A stretch of 64,000 nt of DNA from Pollenia angustigena (taxonomy: Eukaryota > Arthropoda > Insecta > Diptera > Polleniidae). The DNA lies in assembly GCA_930367215.1 (NCBI GenBank), contig OV884059.1, positions 17,260,945-17,324,944 of the forward strand. Direction: 5' to 3'. A program made the translations under genes and the position numbers. Of the stretch, positions 54,911 through 64,000 are shown piece after piece. Numbering within the stretch: the stretch's first letter is position 1; each line of letters begins with the position of its first letter. The notes beneath the pieces were generated by a model. The model had not been told where the DNA came from, made no database searches, and was given only the letters and a program-made list of their open reading frames with translations.

Positions 54911-55029
54911 ATATCAAATAAAAAACATGTCGTCAACATGACATGATTCACTTAAACGCCAATTCATGTTCAAAGAAGAAAAAGGAAGAATCTTGTCAAT
55001 AAGACAAGAGCCGTATGAACTCAGACTTA

Positions 55030-55589
55030 GGAAAATTGTACTTTAATTTCTACTTTACTATCGAAAATCTAATTTAGTAGTCGTAAAAAATCTTTAAACA
55101 CAAACTTTAACGAATACTAACTACTTTTTAGGAATGTGCGTTCTATATTTTAGTATTAAATTTTCACTTATATTTCATTCCTCCATCTCCGCTTATTTCG
55201 AAAACATTTGTTTAGCAATACTGTTCAACAGTGCTGACAAAAAACAAAATGTGAGTTCTATTTTCAAAAAGGTTTAAAAAATGGCACGAAATAGGTGAAA
55301 ATGATACAAAAGAATAATTTAAAAAAAGGGTCATAAAAGGTATCAAGACCGTCAAAAATCGGTCATGATGCGGTCACCTGTATGAATTCGCCTTGCCTTG
55401 GATAAAATAAGACATTGTGAACTGTTTTAAAGAAAATTAACTAAAATGTTTTTTAAAAAGTTGTTTGTTTTTTTTTAACAGCTGTGTTTTGTATGTAAAC
55501 AAAAACAAAATTAAAAAAAAAAAAAAAACAAAAAAACTATAATAAGTTTTCTTTTTTATTTACGCATTAAATCGATTTGTTCTATTTGT
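55030..55589. other. Flank with a hAT end and start of the duplicated block
   Basis: 55320-55340 carries AAAGGGTCAT. 55369-55390 is a hAT right end (GTCACCTGTATGAATTCGCC) of the 50250 family. From about 55460 the sequence (AACAGCTGTG.., TTTACGCATTAAATCGATTTG) matches 27110-27175, the upstream side of the gene A block. Confidence 0.55.
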
Positions 55590-56600
55590 TTTACCCGCTA
55601 CCACTAGTGGAGAATAAGGGTATACAAAGTTTGTCACTCCGTGTGAAACCTTTTGTATATTAATCTAAGACCTCATAAAGTAAATGTATATATTCTGGGT
55701 GCTTGAGTAATTTCAAGTCGATTAAGCCACACAGAAAAAAATTATTAGTAATTTTTTATCAATTAAAAACATTATTTAAAAAGTATTTAAACTTAATTAA
55801 TGTAATAATTGAATCAATTATTTTTTTTGTTGAACGAAAATTAAAAATATAATTTTAATTTAATTAACATTTTAGTTGTTTTGAAATGAATTTTGAATTA
55901 AAATAATAATCAAATAATAAAAAATTATTTGGTTTAAAATAAAATAATTTTAACTTGTAAAATCGTTGTTGGAAATTGTCAAAATCAATCAACACATTGT
56001 TTGAAACGGCAAGGTTTTTTGATCATTTTTCTAATTAAAATTAAAAATATAATTTATTGAAAAAAAAAATCTTCAGAATATAAAATTTTTACAATTTTTA
56101 GTAATCAATATAATCATTTTGGTAATAGGTGCAAAATCAACAAATGGGTTGCTTGATTCTATGAATATGTTATAAATTTGGTGATTAGAGAAAATTTTTA
56201 ATTTTTTCTCTGCATGTTCATCTGTTGAAAACACGCTCACTTTCGAAAGACTCAACAGAAAAGCATAATATTGGTGGACTTTAATCCAGAACAATTGGCT
56301 CAGTTTGAAAAGAGTTATGAGCCCAAATGAAAGACCCTATAAAGTATATATGTATATATATATTCTGGCTCCCTGAGTAATTTCAAGTCGATTTAGCCAT
56401 GTCCATCTGCCTGTCCGTCTGTTAAAACACGCTTACTTTCGAAAGACTCAACAGAGAAAAACAATATTGGTGACAAATTGTTTCTAGTTCTCCTAACCAG
56501 TTTCTGATCGAAATTCAGTACAATCGGTTCAGTAGGAAAATAATTATGAACTCAAATATAAAACAACCTACCAAAAACTTGATATTGTTGTTGTAAAAAT
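55590..56600 (+). repeat. GTCATTCCGT dispersed repeat, copy before gene B
   Basis: It starts CCCGCTACCACTAGTGGAG, then AAGTTTGTCACTCCGTGTG. A MITE interrupts it at 55730-56212. A partial repeat of the same core begins again at about 56330 (CCCTATAAAGTATATATG), parallel to the doubled copy before gene A. It resumes at 58261 after two more insertions and ends at 58802. Confidence 0.8.
55730..56212. mobile_element. CACAGAAAAAAATT MITE
   Basis: The ends CACAGAAAAAAATTA and the inverted AATTTTTTCTCTG interrupt the GTCATTCCGT repeat at a CA. The interior is AATTAA-rich. Similar ends occur at 57401-58250. Confidence 0.65.
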
Positions 56601-57400
56601 TAGGGATTGGTAAATCGATTTCGATTCCAATCGAAAATCGATTTTGTGGTAAAAAAAATCGATTTTTTGCAATCGAATTTACGTATGCGATTTTATACTG
56701 AAATCAATTATTGGGCTTTTAAAATCGATTTTTTTATTTTTATCAAAATTTTGGCAATTTTTAATTTTAATCTTAATTAAATCGATAAATTATGGGCATG
56801 CACAATAGAACTTTTTTTTTTTGTGCGTACATACGTCTGTAGTGTTTTTAAACTAACTTAATAGTAACTTTGCAAAGAAACAGTCGTCACCGATCAGGAA
56901 CTACTGTCATAATCCTTTGAAATACTATCCATACATTCAGGCTTGTCACAGAATTAAATCCGATCAAAAGTGATTTCGTTTAATGTGAAGCAAGATACGA
57001 AATACCTTCCACTTTCGATCGGAATTAATTTATGTGACAGGCCTGATTGTCTACAGAAGAACACAATTTTAATACGTAAAATGTACATGTACTTGTTTCT
57101 CTAAAGGCGATCTCAAAATTTACACATTTTCATTTTCTGCAGGAAAATTAGAAAAAGAAGTTACATACATCTACACACTGTAAAAATCTCAGTTCAATTT
57201 ATCTAGTAGCTTTCCAAAAAAAAAATGCTGGTGTACACCCCTTTGTGATATAAGGTATGAGTTTGCAAATTTATCTTAAACGATTTTGAAATCGATTTTA
57301 AAATCGATTTTGAGGTTCGATTAATCGATTTCAAAAACCGTAATAAAAAAGTCGATCGAAAAATCGAAAATCGATTTTGGTATCCATTTTCCATTCCCTA
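56601..57400. mobile_element. hAT element, AATCGATTTT family
   Basis: The ends TAGGGATTGGTAAATCG and the inverted CCATTTTCCATTCCCTA. The left flank GTAAAAAT (56593-56600) is matched by GTAAAAAT at 58253-58260, beyond a second element that inserted at the terminal TA. Subterminal zones carry AATCGATTTT motifs in both orientations. No transposase seen. Confidence 0.88.
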
Positions 57401-58250
57401 CACACAGAAAAAAATACCCATGTAAAATTAACATGGAAAAATGTTGATTGAGAATCATGTTAAATTTCAGCAAAAGTATGCCCTTTATTTAAATTTATCA
57501 TTATTTCATATTAATTTTAATTGAAAAATATTAAAATAACCTTAAATTACGTTTATTTAATATTATTCACTGTTAAAAAAATAAAAAAAAAAAATATTAA
57601 TATATAAATAAATCTGGATTCAATATTGAACCCATAAAAACCTGTTTTATATTAAAATCAAAAGTGTATCTTGTTAAATTAACATGCATACATATTTAAG
57701 TATGTACATTTTTTATTTTCATTTTTAAAATATGTTATAAAAAGAAGACAATTCCCGTATTCTTTTAGTTAAAATTGTTTAGTTAAATAGTACATCAAGT
57801 TTTCAAAGTAGAATGATGACCATATCGGGCGATTCTGCTGATGCTTCTGTTAACAAAGGAGAATACAAAATAAGTGAAACATGTGTTACAGGGTAAGTGT
57901 TTTGAATTATTCTTACATAAATGCAAATGTTGTCTCTGAAGCTTCTTTACACTGTTAAAATACACTCAAACCCATTTGATTCTACATGAAATTCACGTTG
58001 TTTCAACTTGAAATAACTTTCATTCAACGTGATTCCGATTGTTATTTCAATATAAATTACATTTTGCTCTAACTTTACTGCAATGTTAAATTAACATGAA
58101 TTATAGTTATTTCAAAAGAAAAAAATGTTGTTCGCAGTTATTGTAAAATCAGGTTGAATTAACATGAAAAACGTATGAAGCAAAATCACCACCGAAAAAT
58201 GTTATCTCAACCTTGTTTTCGACGTTTTTAACTTGATTTTTTTCTGTGTG
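57401..58250. mobile_element. CACACAGAAAAAAAT element inserted at a hAT end
   Basis: The ends CACACAGAAAAAAATAC and the inverted TGATTTTTTTCTGTGTG, with TA on both sides (57399-57400, 58251-58252). Motifs AACATG and TTAACATG repeat through it. A short open exon with a donor site lies at 57813-57892. Confidence 0.85.
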
Positions 58251-58260
58251 TAGTAAAAAT

Positions 58261-58802
58261 TAACATAAATTGGTGTGAGATCGCACCGATTCCCAAAAAT
58301 TCCACGATTGCACAAATTCGTTTAACATGTGACTAAAAACCAAACTACTAAATTTCGTTTAGATCGGTCAATAGTTAAGCATAGACCCCACATAAAGCCC
58401 ACTATCGGAAAATATTTTGTTACACATAAAATCGTAATGAATAAAGATAATGAAGAAAATTTGTTTTATTATAGTTTTATAAGATTATAAATTGCATTGT
58501 AAAATTTCGGGAAGATCGGCCTATAATTAATCTTGGGTCATTTATAAAGCTCATTCTCGAAAAAACATTTAGAACGCCTAAAAACGAACCAATTGATTGA
58601 TAAGACAAGAAATCACGCAGCCCAATTTCGTAAAGATTGGTTAATAATTTACCATATAACTCATCTAAAGCGCAGTTGTAAAAAAGACTTTAATACACCT
58701 AAAGCCGTAACGAATTAGAAATAAAGCCCAATCCTGCAATATTCTTTTTCTTGGTGGAGGGGGTATCAACGATTCTGTACAGCCGAATATAGAACTTTTA
58801 GT
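58261..58802 (+). repeat. GTCATTCCGT dispersed repeat, right part
   Basis: Continuation of 55590-56600; ends TTGGTGGAGG..CAGCCGAATATAG. This end abuts the gene B upstream region exactly as 35338 abuts that of gene A, so the insertion predates the gene duplication. Confidence 0.8.
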
Positions 58803-58922
58803 TGTTTTTTATTTGGTTTATTTATTTTGTTTATTTTTCTAGATATTAAAAAAAAAAATAAATAAATCGAAGTTTAAAAACAAGGAAGAGTGCTATATAT
58901 CCGAATCTTCGTTTCAAATATA

Positions 58923-58959
58923 TATAAATTTAGGTTTGTTTTTTAAATTAGTTCATTGA
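58923..58959 (+). promoter_or_regulatory. Core promoter of OBP gene B
   Basis: TATAAAT at 58923-58929 and the initiator TCATTG (58953-58958), spaced 32 bp from the TATA start to the A. Conserved with gene A, including GGAAGAGTGCTATA upstream. Confidence 0.7.
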
Positions 58960-59026
58960 ATATTTAAAGCTTTAATAAAGAAGTTGTGTGTATTTTTAAT
59001 AAATAAAAAAAAATTAAACTTTGAAA

Positions 59027-62000
59027 ATGAAGTTTCTTGTAATGTTTGCGTTGATAAGTTTGGCTGCCAGCAATATACAGGTAAATGTAATATTATGAGT
59101 ACCATTTTTTTCGGGAAATTATATACTTGTTACAGTTGAATTTTATAGAAAGAAAAAATAGAAAAAGGGAGAAATTATGGCTGACTTCCAAAATGTACTA
59201 ATACAAAGCGTGTATACAGTTTTACTACTGTATTTTAACGATGCACATGAACAAAGTACCAAAACAATGCAACTATGTGTTCTGTTTATTTAAATGTTTT
59301 GAAATGTAAGTGATGCAATGCATAATATTAAAATAAATCTGTATTGCTTGCAAATTAAATGTCAAATATCACAAAGCATCAACTTTGAAACCGATGCTCT
59401 GTTTGCTTTTTTGGTGTGTTACTAATACTTACCATTGATGTTTTGGAAGGGTTTGCATTGCATATATATTCTACTGCGGCGTAATGAAACATTATACGTT
59501 GTTCTTATACAAAGCATTTGACGTTTTGGAAGTCAGCCTATGTGTCATAATTGGGTTGATAATAAAAAATACCTTTTGCTCTTTTTATTCCTTTGTTACC
59601 TTGTTACTCTTACGTAAACGTTTACGTTGCGTAGCAGCTGTTCCGTTTATCTTATCATGTTTATGTATAAATGGGTACCCTTACGAAAACGTGACGTTAA
59701 TAAAATTAATATTTTTCTCCGTTTTCACGTATTTTTATTGATAGAGCAAACATTCCATCGACGAACACGACGTTTTCGTTTTATATTATTATACAAAACT
59801 CACAAATCATTATAAAATTTAACATATTTTCTGTTTTCTTTTAACTTATTTCAATACCATATTTTTAGTAACTTTTAATCATAAAAGCTTGCCGCTTACG
59901 TTTACGTGTCCGCAATATTTACGTATGAGTAACAACAAGTGTTTGTGTTTTGTGACCATTTAAAAAAAGGAAAAATAAATTCCAGAACTCCTTAAGGCCC
60001 AAATACACTGATCAAAATACGCATCAAGCATTGTGGTAGTATTAGTGAAAATGTGTTTGTATGTGTCACACCGACGATGCTGGATAGAAATAATTTTAAT
60101 TTTACGGCGAATATTACGTCCCGCACACGTACACGAGTGAATTCGCCTGCTGGACAAGCATTTGACAACATATTTCACTGGGTGTTCACAATAAAAGCAA
60201 CATTTCTTTTTTAACAAGCTCGCACAATTTCAGTCAAAAAAGTATTTGCAAATTTGGCCCCGAAAAATTTTATGAATAATTTTTTTTTTTAAAACACATT
60301 GTTTAAATTTTCATTTAAAACTCTAAAAAAATTAGTATAAACATCATTTAAAATTGATTACAAATTGTTGTTGAAGTAGAAGCAGACACAACTTTAGTTA
60401 CATTTTTGTTTCATACATGAAGGGATAATAAATATGTATGCATGCATATGTAAGTTTGAATAAGTGTGCTTTGAAAAAAATTTGACAGAAGAAAACAAAA
60501 TCATTGCTATCATTGTGAATGGAGCTATGCCAAATCAGGGATGAAAAATAGGGATTTTCAAATTGTATAATAACCCTACCAAAAGGGGGAAATAAAAGTA
60601 GTACCAACAAGCTTTTGTATGTGAAGAAAAATCAATGTAACTTTTTGATCTTAACCAGAGTCATAGGACCCATCTAGGTGTCTCTGCAGCATATGTCTCG
60701 ACAAGATATTCTCGGAAGAGTCCATTAGATCGTCCAGTTTTGTCCTTTTATTAAGTAGTGTATCTCCTGCATTTTCTAAAGCCTTTAAACTGTCTGCTTC
60801 TTTTTCCTTTTCTTTGACATACCCCAACTGTACCGTTCAATGTGCCCTTTCCTCAAGTCCACTCTTTTTACTATCAATTAGAAACCAAAGTAAAGCGGGG
60901 AAAAAATAGAAACAAAGTCTAAATAAAAAATGTGTTGTTAGGAAAAGGTACTTTTACGTCGTAGAAGTACTTTGGTATTTCGAAAGTACTTAAAAGGACA
61001 AAACTGCTGAATATTCCATGCTTTGGCCACTATATTTTCGATTTCTTTTATTCAATGCAATATAATTGGTCTGTTCGTTTAATTAACCAGTAAAAACTTG
61101 CGATGAGAGATTTTTTTCTCTCAATTTAAATTAAAAAAAAAGGAAAAAATTAATGAAAGCATTTCTTGCCAACATTTCCATATCTGAAGATTAAAGAAAC
61201 GACATTCTGTTATCCTTAATTTAAGAAATCAACAATATATTTTATATTTCTCATTGTTTTTGTTTTTATATTTTACAAACTTTCAATTTCTTAAAACTTA
61301 CAAAACAGATAAAAATTTATTTGTTTGAAAAACTTTTTTAAACGTTAGTTTTGCAAACTCAAACATAAAACACCTGTTAAAATAACTCTTGCAAGTAAAT
61401 ATTTTACTAGCAGAAAGTTTGAAAGAATTTTTTGTCTCTAAAATTATAATATAAATTTAACAAAAAGTGTGTAACTATTACACGTTTTATACAATGGGAC
61501 ATAATTCTGGGGACGAATTACGGCATTCGTTATCGATAGAAATTCCCATTGAAATTATATTGTAATTTAAATAAAAAGAAAAAAATTACATTTGTCACGC
61601 AGTGATATTTTTAAAATTTAATGTTTATATGTTGATAAAAACAATAAATTTTCAACGTGGGGAACAGTGTAGGGACATTTTTTTTGTTTGTAGGGAAAAA
61701 AGGGATTTTTCTTTAAGACACGTAGTGAATTTCTTAAATTTCTACTGGCATCACTGGATTCAAAAGATTTGGGCTACGATTTTGAAGAGGAAATAAAATC
61801 GACTGTGTTGTCAACAAGCAGCCAGTGAAATGCGCATAGGAATAGCTTATCCCATCAACAGTAAACTTCAGTTTGTCAATAGTATGAAATGGGAATTTTG
61901 CACATTTTTTTTCTAGGGATTTTTGAATCCCTAGAAAAACTTTGGTAATGAGGATATGTTTTTTCATATCTCAAAAGTTTATTGCAATAAGTGCTTAAAC

Positions 62001-63690
62001 TTTTCCCACCCGCTTTAACAATATTTTAAGGTGCTACAAACATCAGCACAAATGCATAATACCCTCTCCACTATTGTGGTGTGGATATAAATAGTAATGC
62101 TAAATTTCTAAACAAGGAAGCATAAAAAGAAAGGAGGACTAAAGCAGACTTGGGGGTACCGTGGTATTTTTAACAAGAAAAAGTAATGAATTTTCCATCA
62201 CTGACGCGAAATATTGTGTTTGCTTATTTCTTTGATTATATTGCATAATAAATCTTTGCAAAAACAGTTTTATGTATGCGTCCGCTAGCGAAAGATTTTG
62301 AAAGAAACAATTACTGTCTGGAGTGTATTTTTTTTTAATTCTTGTACACTCTCAAAACTATGTATCGAAATTGTGCGACGAACAGTAACGCATAGCATTT
62401 GTCGTTGTTCTTGTACGCCTATTTGATTTTTGTTGTTTGTTTGATTTTTAAATATGTACATTAAGGCAGGCTTAAAAAAAATATGTCTACCCTCAAAATA
62501 ATCTGGGGCTTAAAATTGACAGGTATCTTATAGAACACATTTGATAAGTCTTTTATGGTATCACGGGTATCAGTAGCCCACAGGGGTTAAAATAGCCTCT
62601 TAACCCTTTCGGTCCTATTGGGATAATACATTCCAGACAATGTTTGAATGATCCGATTTGTTCTTTAAAGTAAAAAAATCACGTTTGCAATTGTCCCAGT
62701 CGAACTTTTTGTGTTATTTTATCAAAGAAGTAGCGGTTGCCAATTTTGAGCACATTTTTATAAGATTTGTACATAGTTTTGATACAAGTGGGACATATTG
62801 TCCCATTTGTATTAAAAACCCGGTTGGGACAATAGTCCAAAAAATCCGATTGGACAATATCTCAGACAATATCTCAGAATTATGAAAGGACTTTCGGAAA
62901 AACTAATAATGCAAAACATAATAACTTTTTTAGCTTTTTCAATATGTGTAAACAGATTTTTTATTTACATTGTTGTTTCTCAAATACAAAGTCGGACCGA
63001 AAGGGTTAACTGCTTATTGCAAAGGCCAATTCGAGAATAAAGTTAGGGTTTGGGGCTGCCCGCAACAAAGAGCGAAGAAATAACTTGACATCATTGCTTC
63101 ACAATCTGACCTTATTTTTTTTATCTATTCTTAGGATGAAATCACCGGCAACAATCTAAGCGATGTTTTAGTTATGTGTCATTATGAAACTGGTGTTACA
63201 ATTGGTAAATAATTTCTACAAATTTTAGCTTAATTTAATAACTTATTTTAAATTTTGATTATATAGCCTTTAGCCAACTCTTAGATATGAAATCTGAGGT
63301 ACAAGATGTGAAATGTATGCGTCTTTGTATGCTTAAGAAATTGGGTTTGGTAAGTTAAAATTTCGGTTTAATATTTATTTGTCCAGATCTTTCATACTAC
63401 TAAACTTCTAGATGAACAATGATGGCAAAGTAATTGCAGATGCTGCAAAAAAACCATTAGTGTCTCTCCTTAGTAATAACATTAATGAAGAAAATGCGGC
63501 CAGTGTTATCAATAGTTGTAACGGTTTAAAAGTTAGCGGTGATCGGTAAGTTTTATTAAATTAATAACAATGTTTGTTTCCAGAACTCTATTTATTTATT
63601 TTTGGCAGATGTGAAGCTGCTTCAGTAACCATCAATTGTTTAAAAATTGAATTGGAGGGGATTAGTAGGTCTTTTGACTTTATGTTATAA
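59027..63690 (+). CDS. Odorant-binding protein, OBP gene B (five coding exons)
   Basis: Exons: 59027-59080, 63135-63204, 63267-63349, 63412-63545, 63609-63690, with GT-AG introns, giving 140 residues. Signal peptide MKFLVMFALISLAAS. The six cysteines have the same spacing as in gene A. Exon 2 differs at about half of its residues (DEITGNNLSDVLVMCHYETG against DELGRGNLIDVSIACQKKAG), while exons 4 and 5 encode identical protein and introns 3 and 4 are almost identical too. Intron 1 is 4.05 kb. Function as for gene A: a secreted carrier of small hydrophobic ligands; ligand unknown. The changed part is the N-terminal helix region, which could alter binding; that is inference. Confidence 0.88.
59179..59538. 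mobile_element. MITE with GGCTGACTTCC ends in intron 1 of gene B
   Basis: The ends GGCTGACTTCCAAAATGT and the inverted CGTTTTGGAAGTCAGCC, with TAT on both sides (59176-59178, 59539-59541). It is absent at the matching place in gene A, where GAAATTATG runs on directly. Insertion is therefore after the duplication. Subterminal motifs ACAAAGCAT repeat. Confidence 0.82.
59542..60650. other. Ancestral intron 1 sequence of gene B
   Basis: Parts match intron 1 of gene A: CTTACGTAAACGTTTACG, ATAAATGGGTACC, and AGTATTTGCAAATTTGGCCCC near 60240. The rest shows nothing recognisable. CAGGGATGAAAAATAGGGAT at 60537 looks like a hAT end but no matching duplication was found. Confidence 0.5.
60651..60840 (-). 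other. Minus-strand coding-like stretch, unknown
   Basis: About 63 open codons end at a TAA (60651-60653), with charged helical sequence (YVKEKEKEADSLKALENAGD, SENILSRHMLQRHLDGSYDS). No start codon context and no recognised family. It may be the end of a transposon protein. Confidence 0.3.
60841..61794. other. No feature recognised (intron 1 of gene B)
   Basis: AT-rich sequence without a gene; the frame at 61602-61796 is not convincing. Confidence 0.4.
61795..61960 (-). repeat. GAAATGCGCAT dispersed repeat, copy 6
   Basis: Contains GCCAGTGAAATGCGCATAGG, CAGTAAACTTCAGTTTGTC and GGGATTTTTGAATCCCTAG, as in the other copies. Confidence 0.65.
61961..62599. other. No feature recognised (intron 1 of gene B)
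   Basis: A short motif TAATACCCTCTCCACTATTGTGGTG (about 62058) is shared with 52400, inside a hAT. Otherwise nothing. Confidence 0.35.
62604..63005. mobile_element. piggyBac-like MITE, TTAA target
   Basis: The ends CCCTTTCGGTCC and the inverted GGACCGAAAGGG lie between TTAA on both sides (62600-62603, 63006-63009). TTAA targets and CCC-starting ends are typical of piggyBac elements. GGGACAAT/ATTGTCCC motifs repeat inside. 402 bp, non-coding; the frame at 62658-62885 is spurious. Located in intron 1 of gene B just before exon 2. Confidence 0.85.
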
Positions 63691-64000
63691 ATACTTTTGC
63701 AATTGTGTACTTAAATGACATAACCGAGCTGCCAGGATGTTGCATAATGGACTTTTTGTTTCAAGTTTAAAAAATTTCGGTATTCTTAGAGTATAAGCGT
63801 CTATGAACTATTACAACAACAAAAAACCTAAGATTGTACAGTTTTTGTAAACAAATAAAATTTGATAATCTTTTTTAAATTTTTATTCCTTTATGTCCTA
63901 ATAGAATGTTGTGTTCCCACAGATCTGCGTCGAGACCACATTTTCCATAAAATTTTTATGAGAAATAAGATATGTATATTTTATTTTGAGAATGTTTTTC

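Larger units (their letters stand above)
51599..55026. mobile_element. PIF/Harbinger-like element holding a hAT and a LINE
   Basis: The ends GTCTGTGTTCATACGGCTC and, inverted, GTCTGAGTTCATACGGCTC, with TTA on both sides (51596-51598, 55027-55029). Inside are the hAT at 51695-52768 and the LINE at 52834-54910; what remains of the carrier is only about 250 bp, so it was a MITE. Confidence 0.85.

Noticed and set aside
50956..55250. One large hAT from CAGCGTTACCG to a CAACAGTGCTG end
   Set aside because: The similarity of the two ends is too weak; only the shared AAGGGTC motif is noted.
60537..61756. A further hAT element from CAGGGATGAAAA to GGCATCACTG
   Set aside because: The ends agree only loosely and the flanking 8-mers do not match.

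Overview
The window looks like nuclear DNA of a higher (brachyceran, probably calyptrate) fly. It is strongly AT-rich, has spliced genes with GT-AG introns, and carries insect-type transposons. Its only two apparently intact host genes are insect odorant-binding proteins (OBPs). There are no bacterial features. The species cannot be named from the sequence alone.

Layout. 1-4.3 kb: a large inverted-repeat (foldback-like) element with GC-rich palindromic units, holding a deleted mariner. 4.4-16 kb: intergenic DNA with a tRNA-derived SINE, transposase and LINE remnants, and several hAT and TTA-target MITEs, including two hAT elements inserted at the same 8-bp site. 16.2-24.2 kb: a 1.5-kb tandem duplication whose second copy is split by a 3.4-kb LTR element of errantivirus type that keeps env but no gag-pol, and whose env is itself split by a MITE. 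25.4-26.2 kb: another mariner remnant. 27.2-35.3 kb: a dispersed repeat interrupted by a hAT element, which is itself interrupted by further hATs and a PIF/Harbinger-like MITE, nested about four deep.

35.5-46.6 kb: OBP gene A, five coding exons, with a 10.3-kb first intron holding a foldback element built of 158-bp tandem repeats in inverted orientation, a hAT with decayed transposase, and a LINE. 46.8-55 kb: MITEs, a broken asparaginyl-tRNA synthetase copy, another SINE, and a TIR element containing a hAT and a 5'-truncated Jockey-type LINE. 55.4-64 kb: the duplicate block with OBP gene B, ending just past its last exon.

The two OBP genes come from a segmental duplication that also carried the repeat directly upstream. 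Their exon 1 and especially exon 2 have diverged, while exon 3 to the 3' flank is almost identical, as expected after gene conversion. Most of the rest is a layered record of transposition. Many elements have target duplications readable by eye: 8 bp for hAT, TTA/TAA for PIF/Harbinger-like, TA for mariner-like, TTAA for a piggyBac-like MITE, CGCG for the LTR element.
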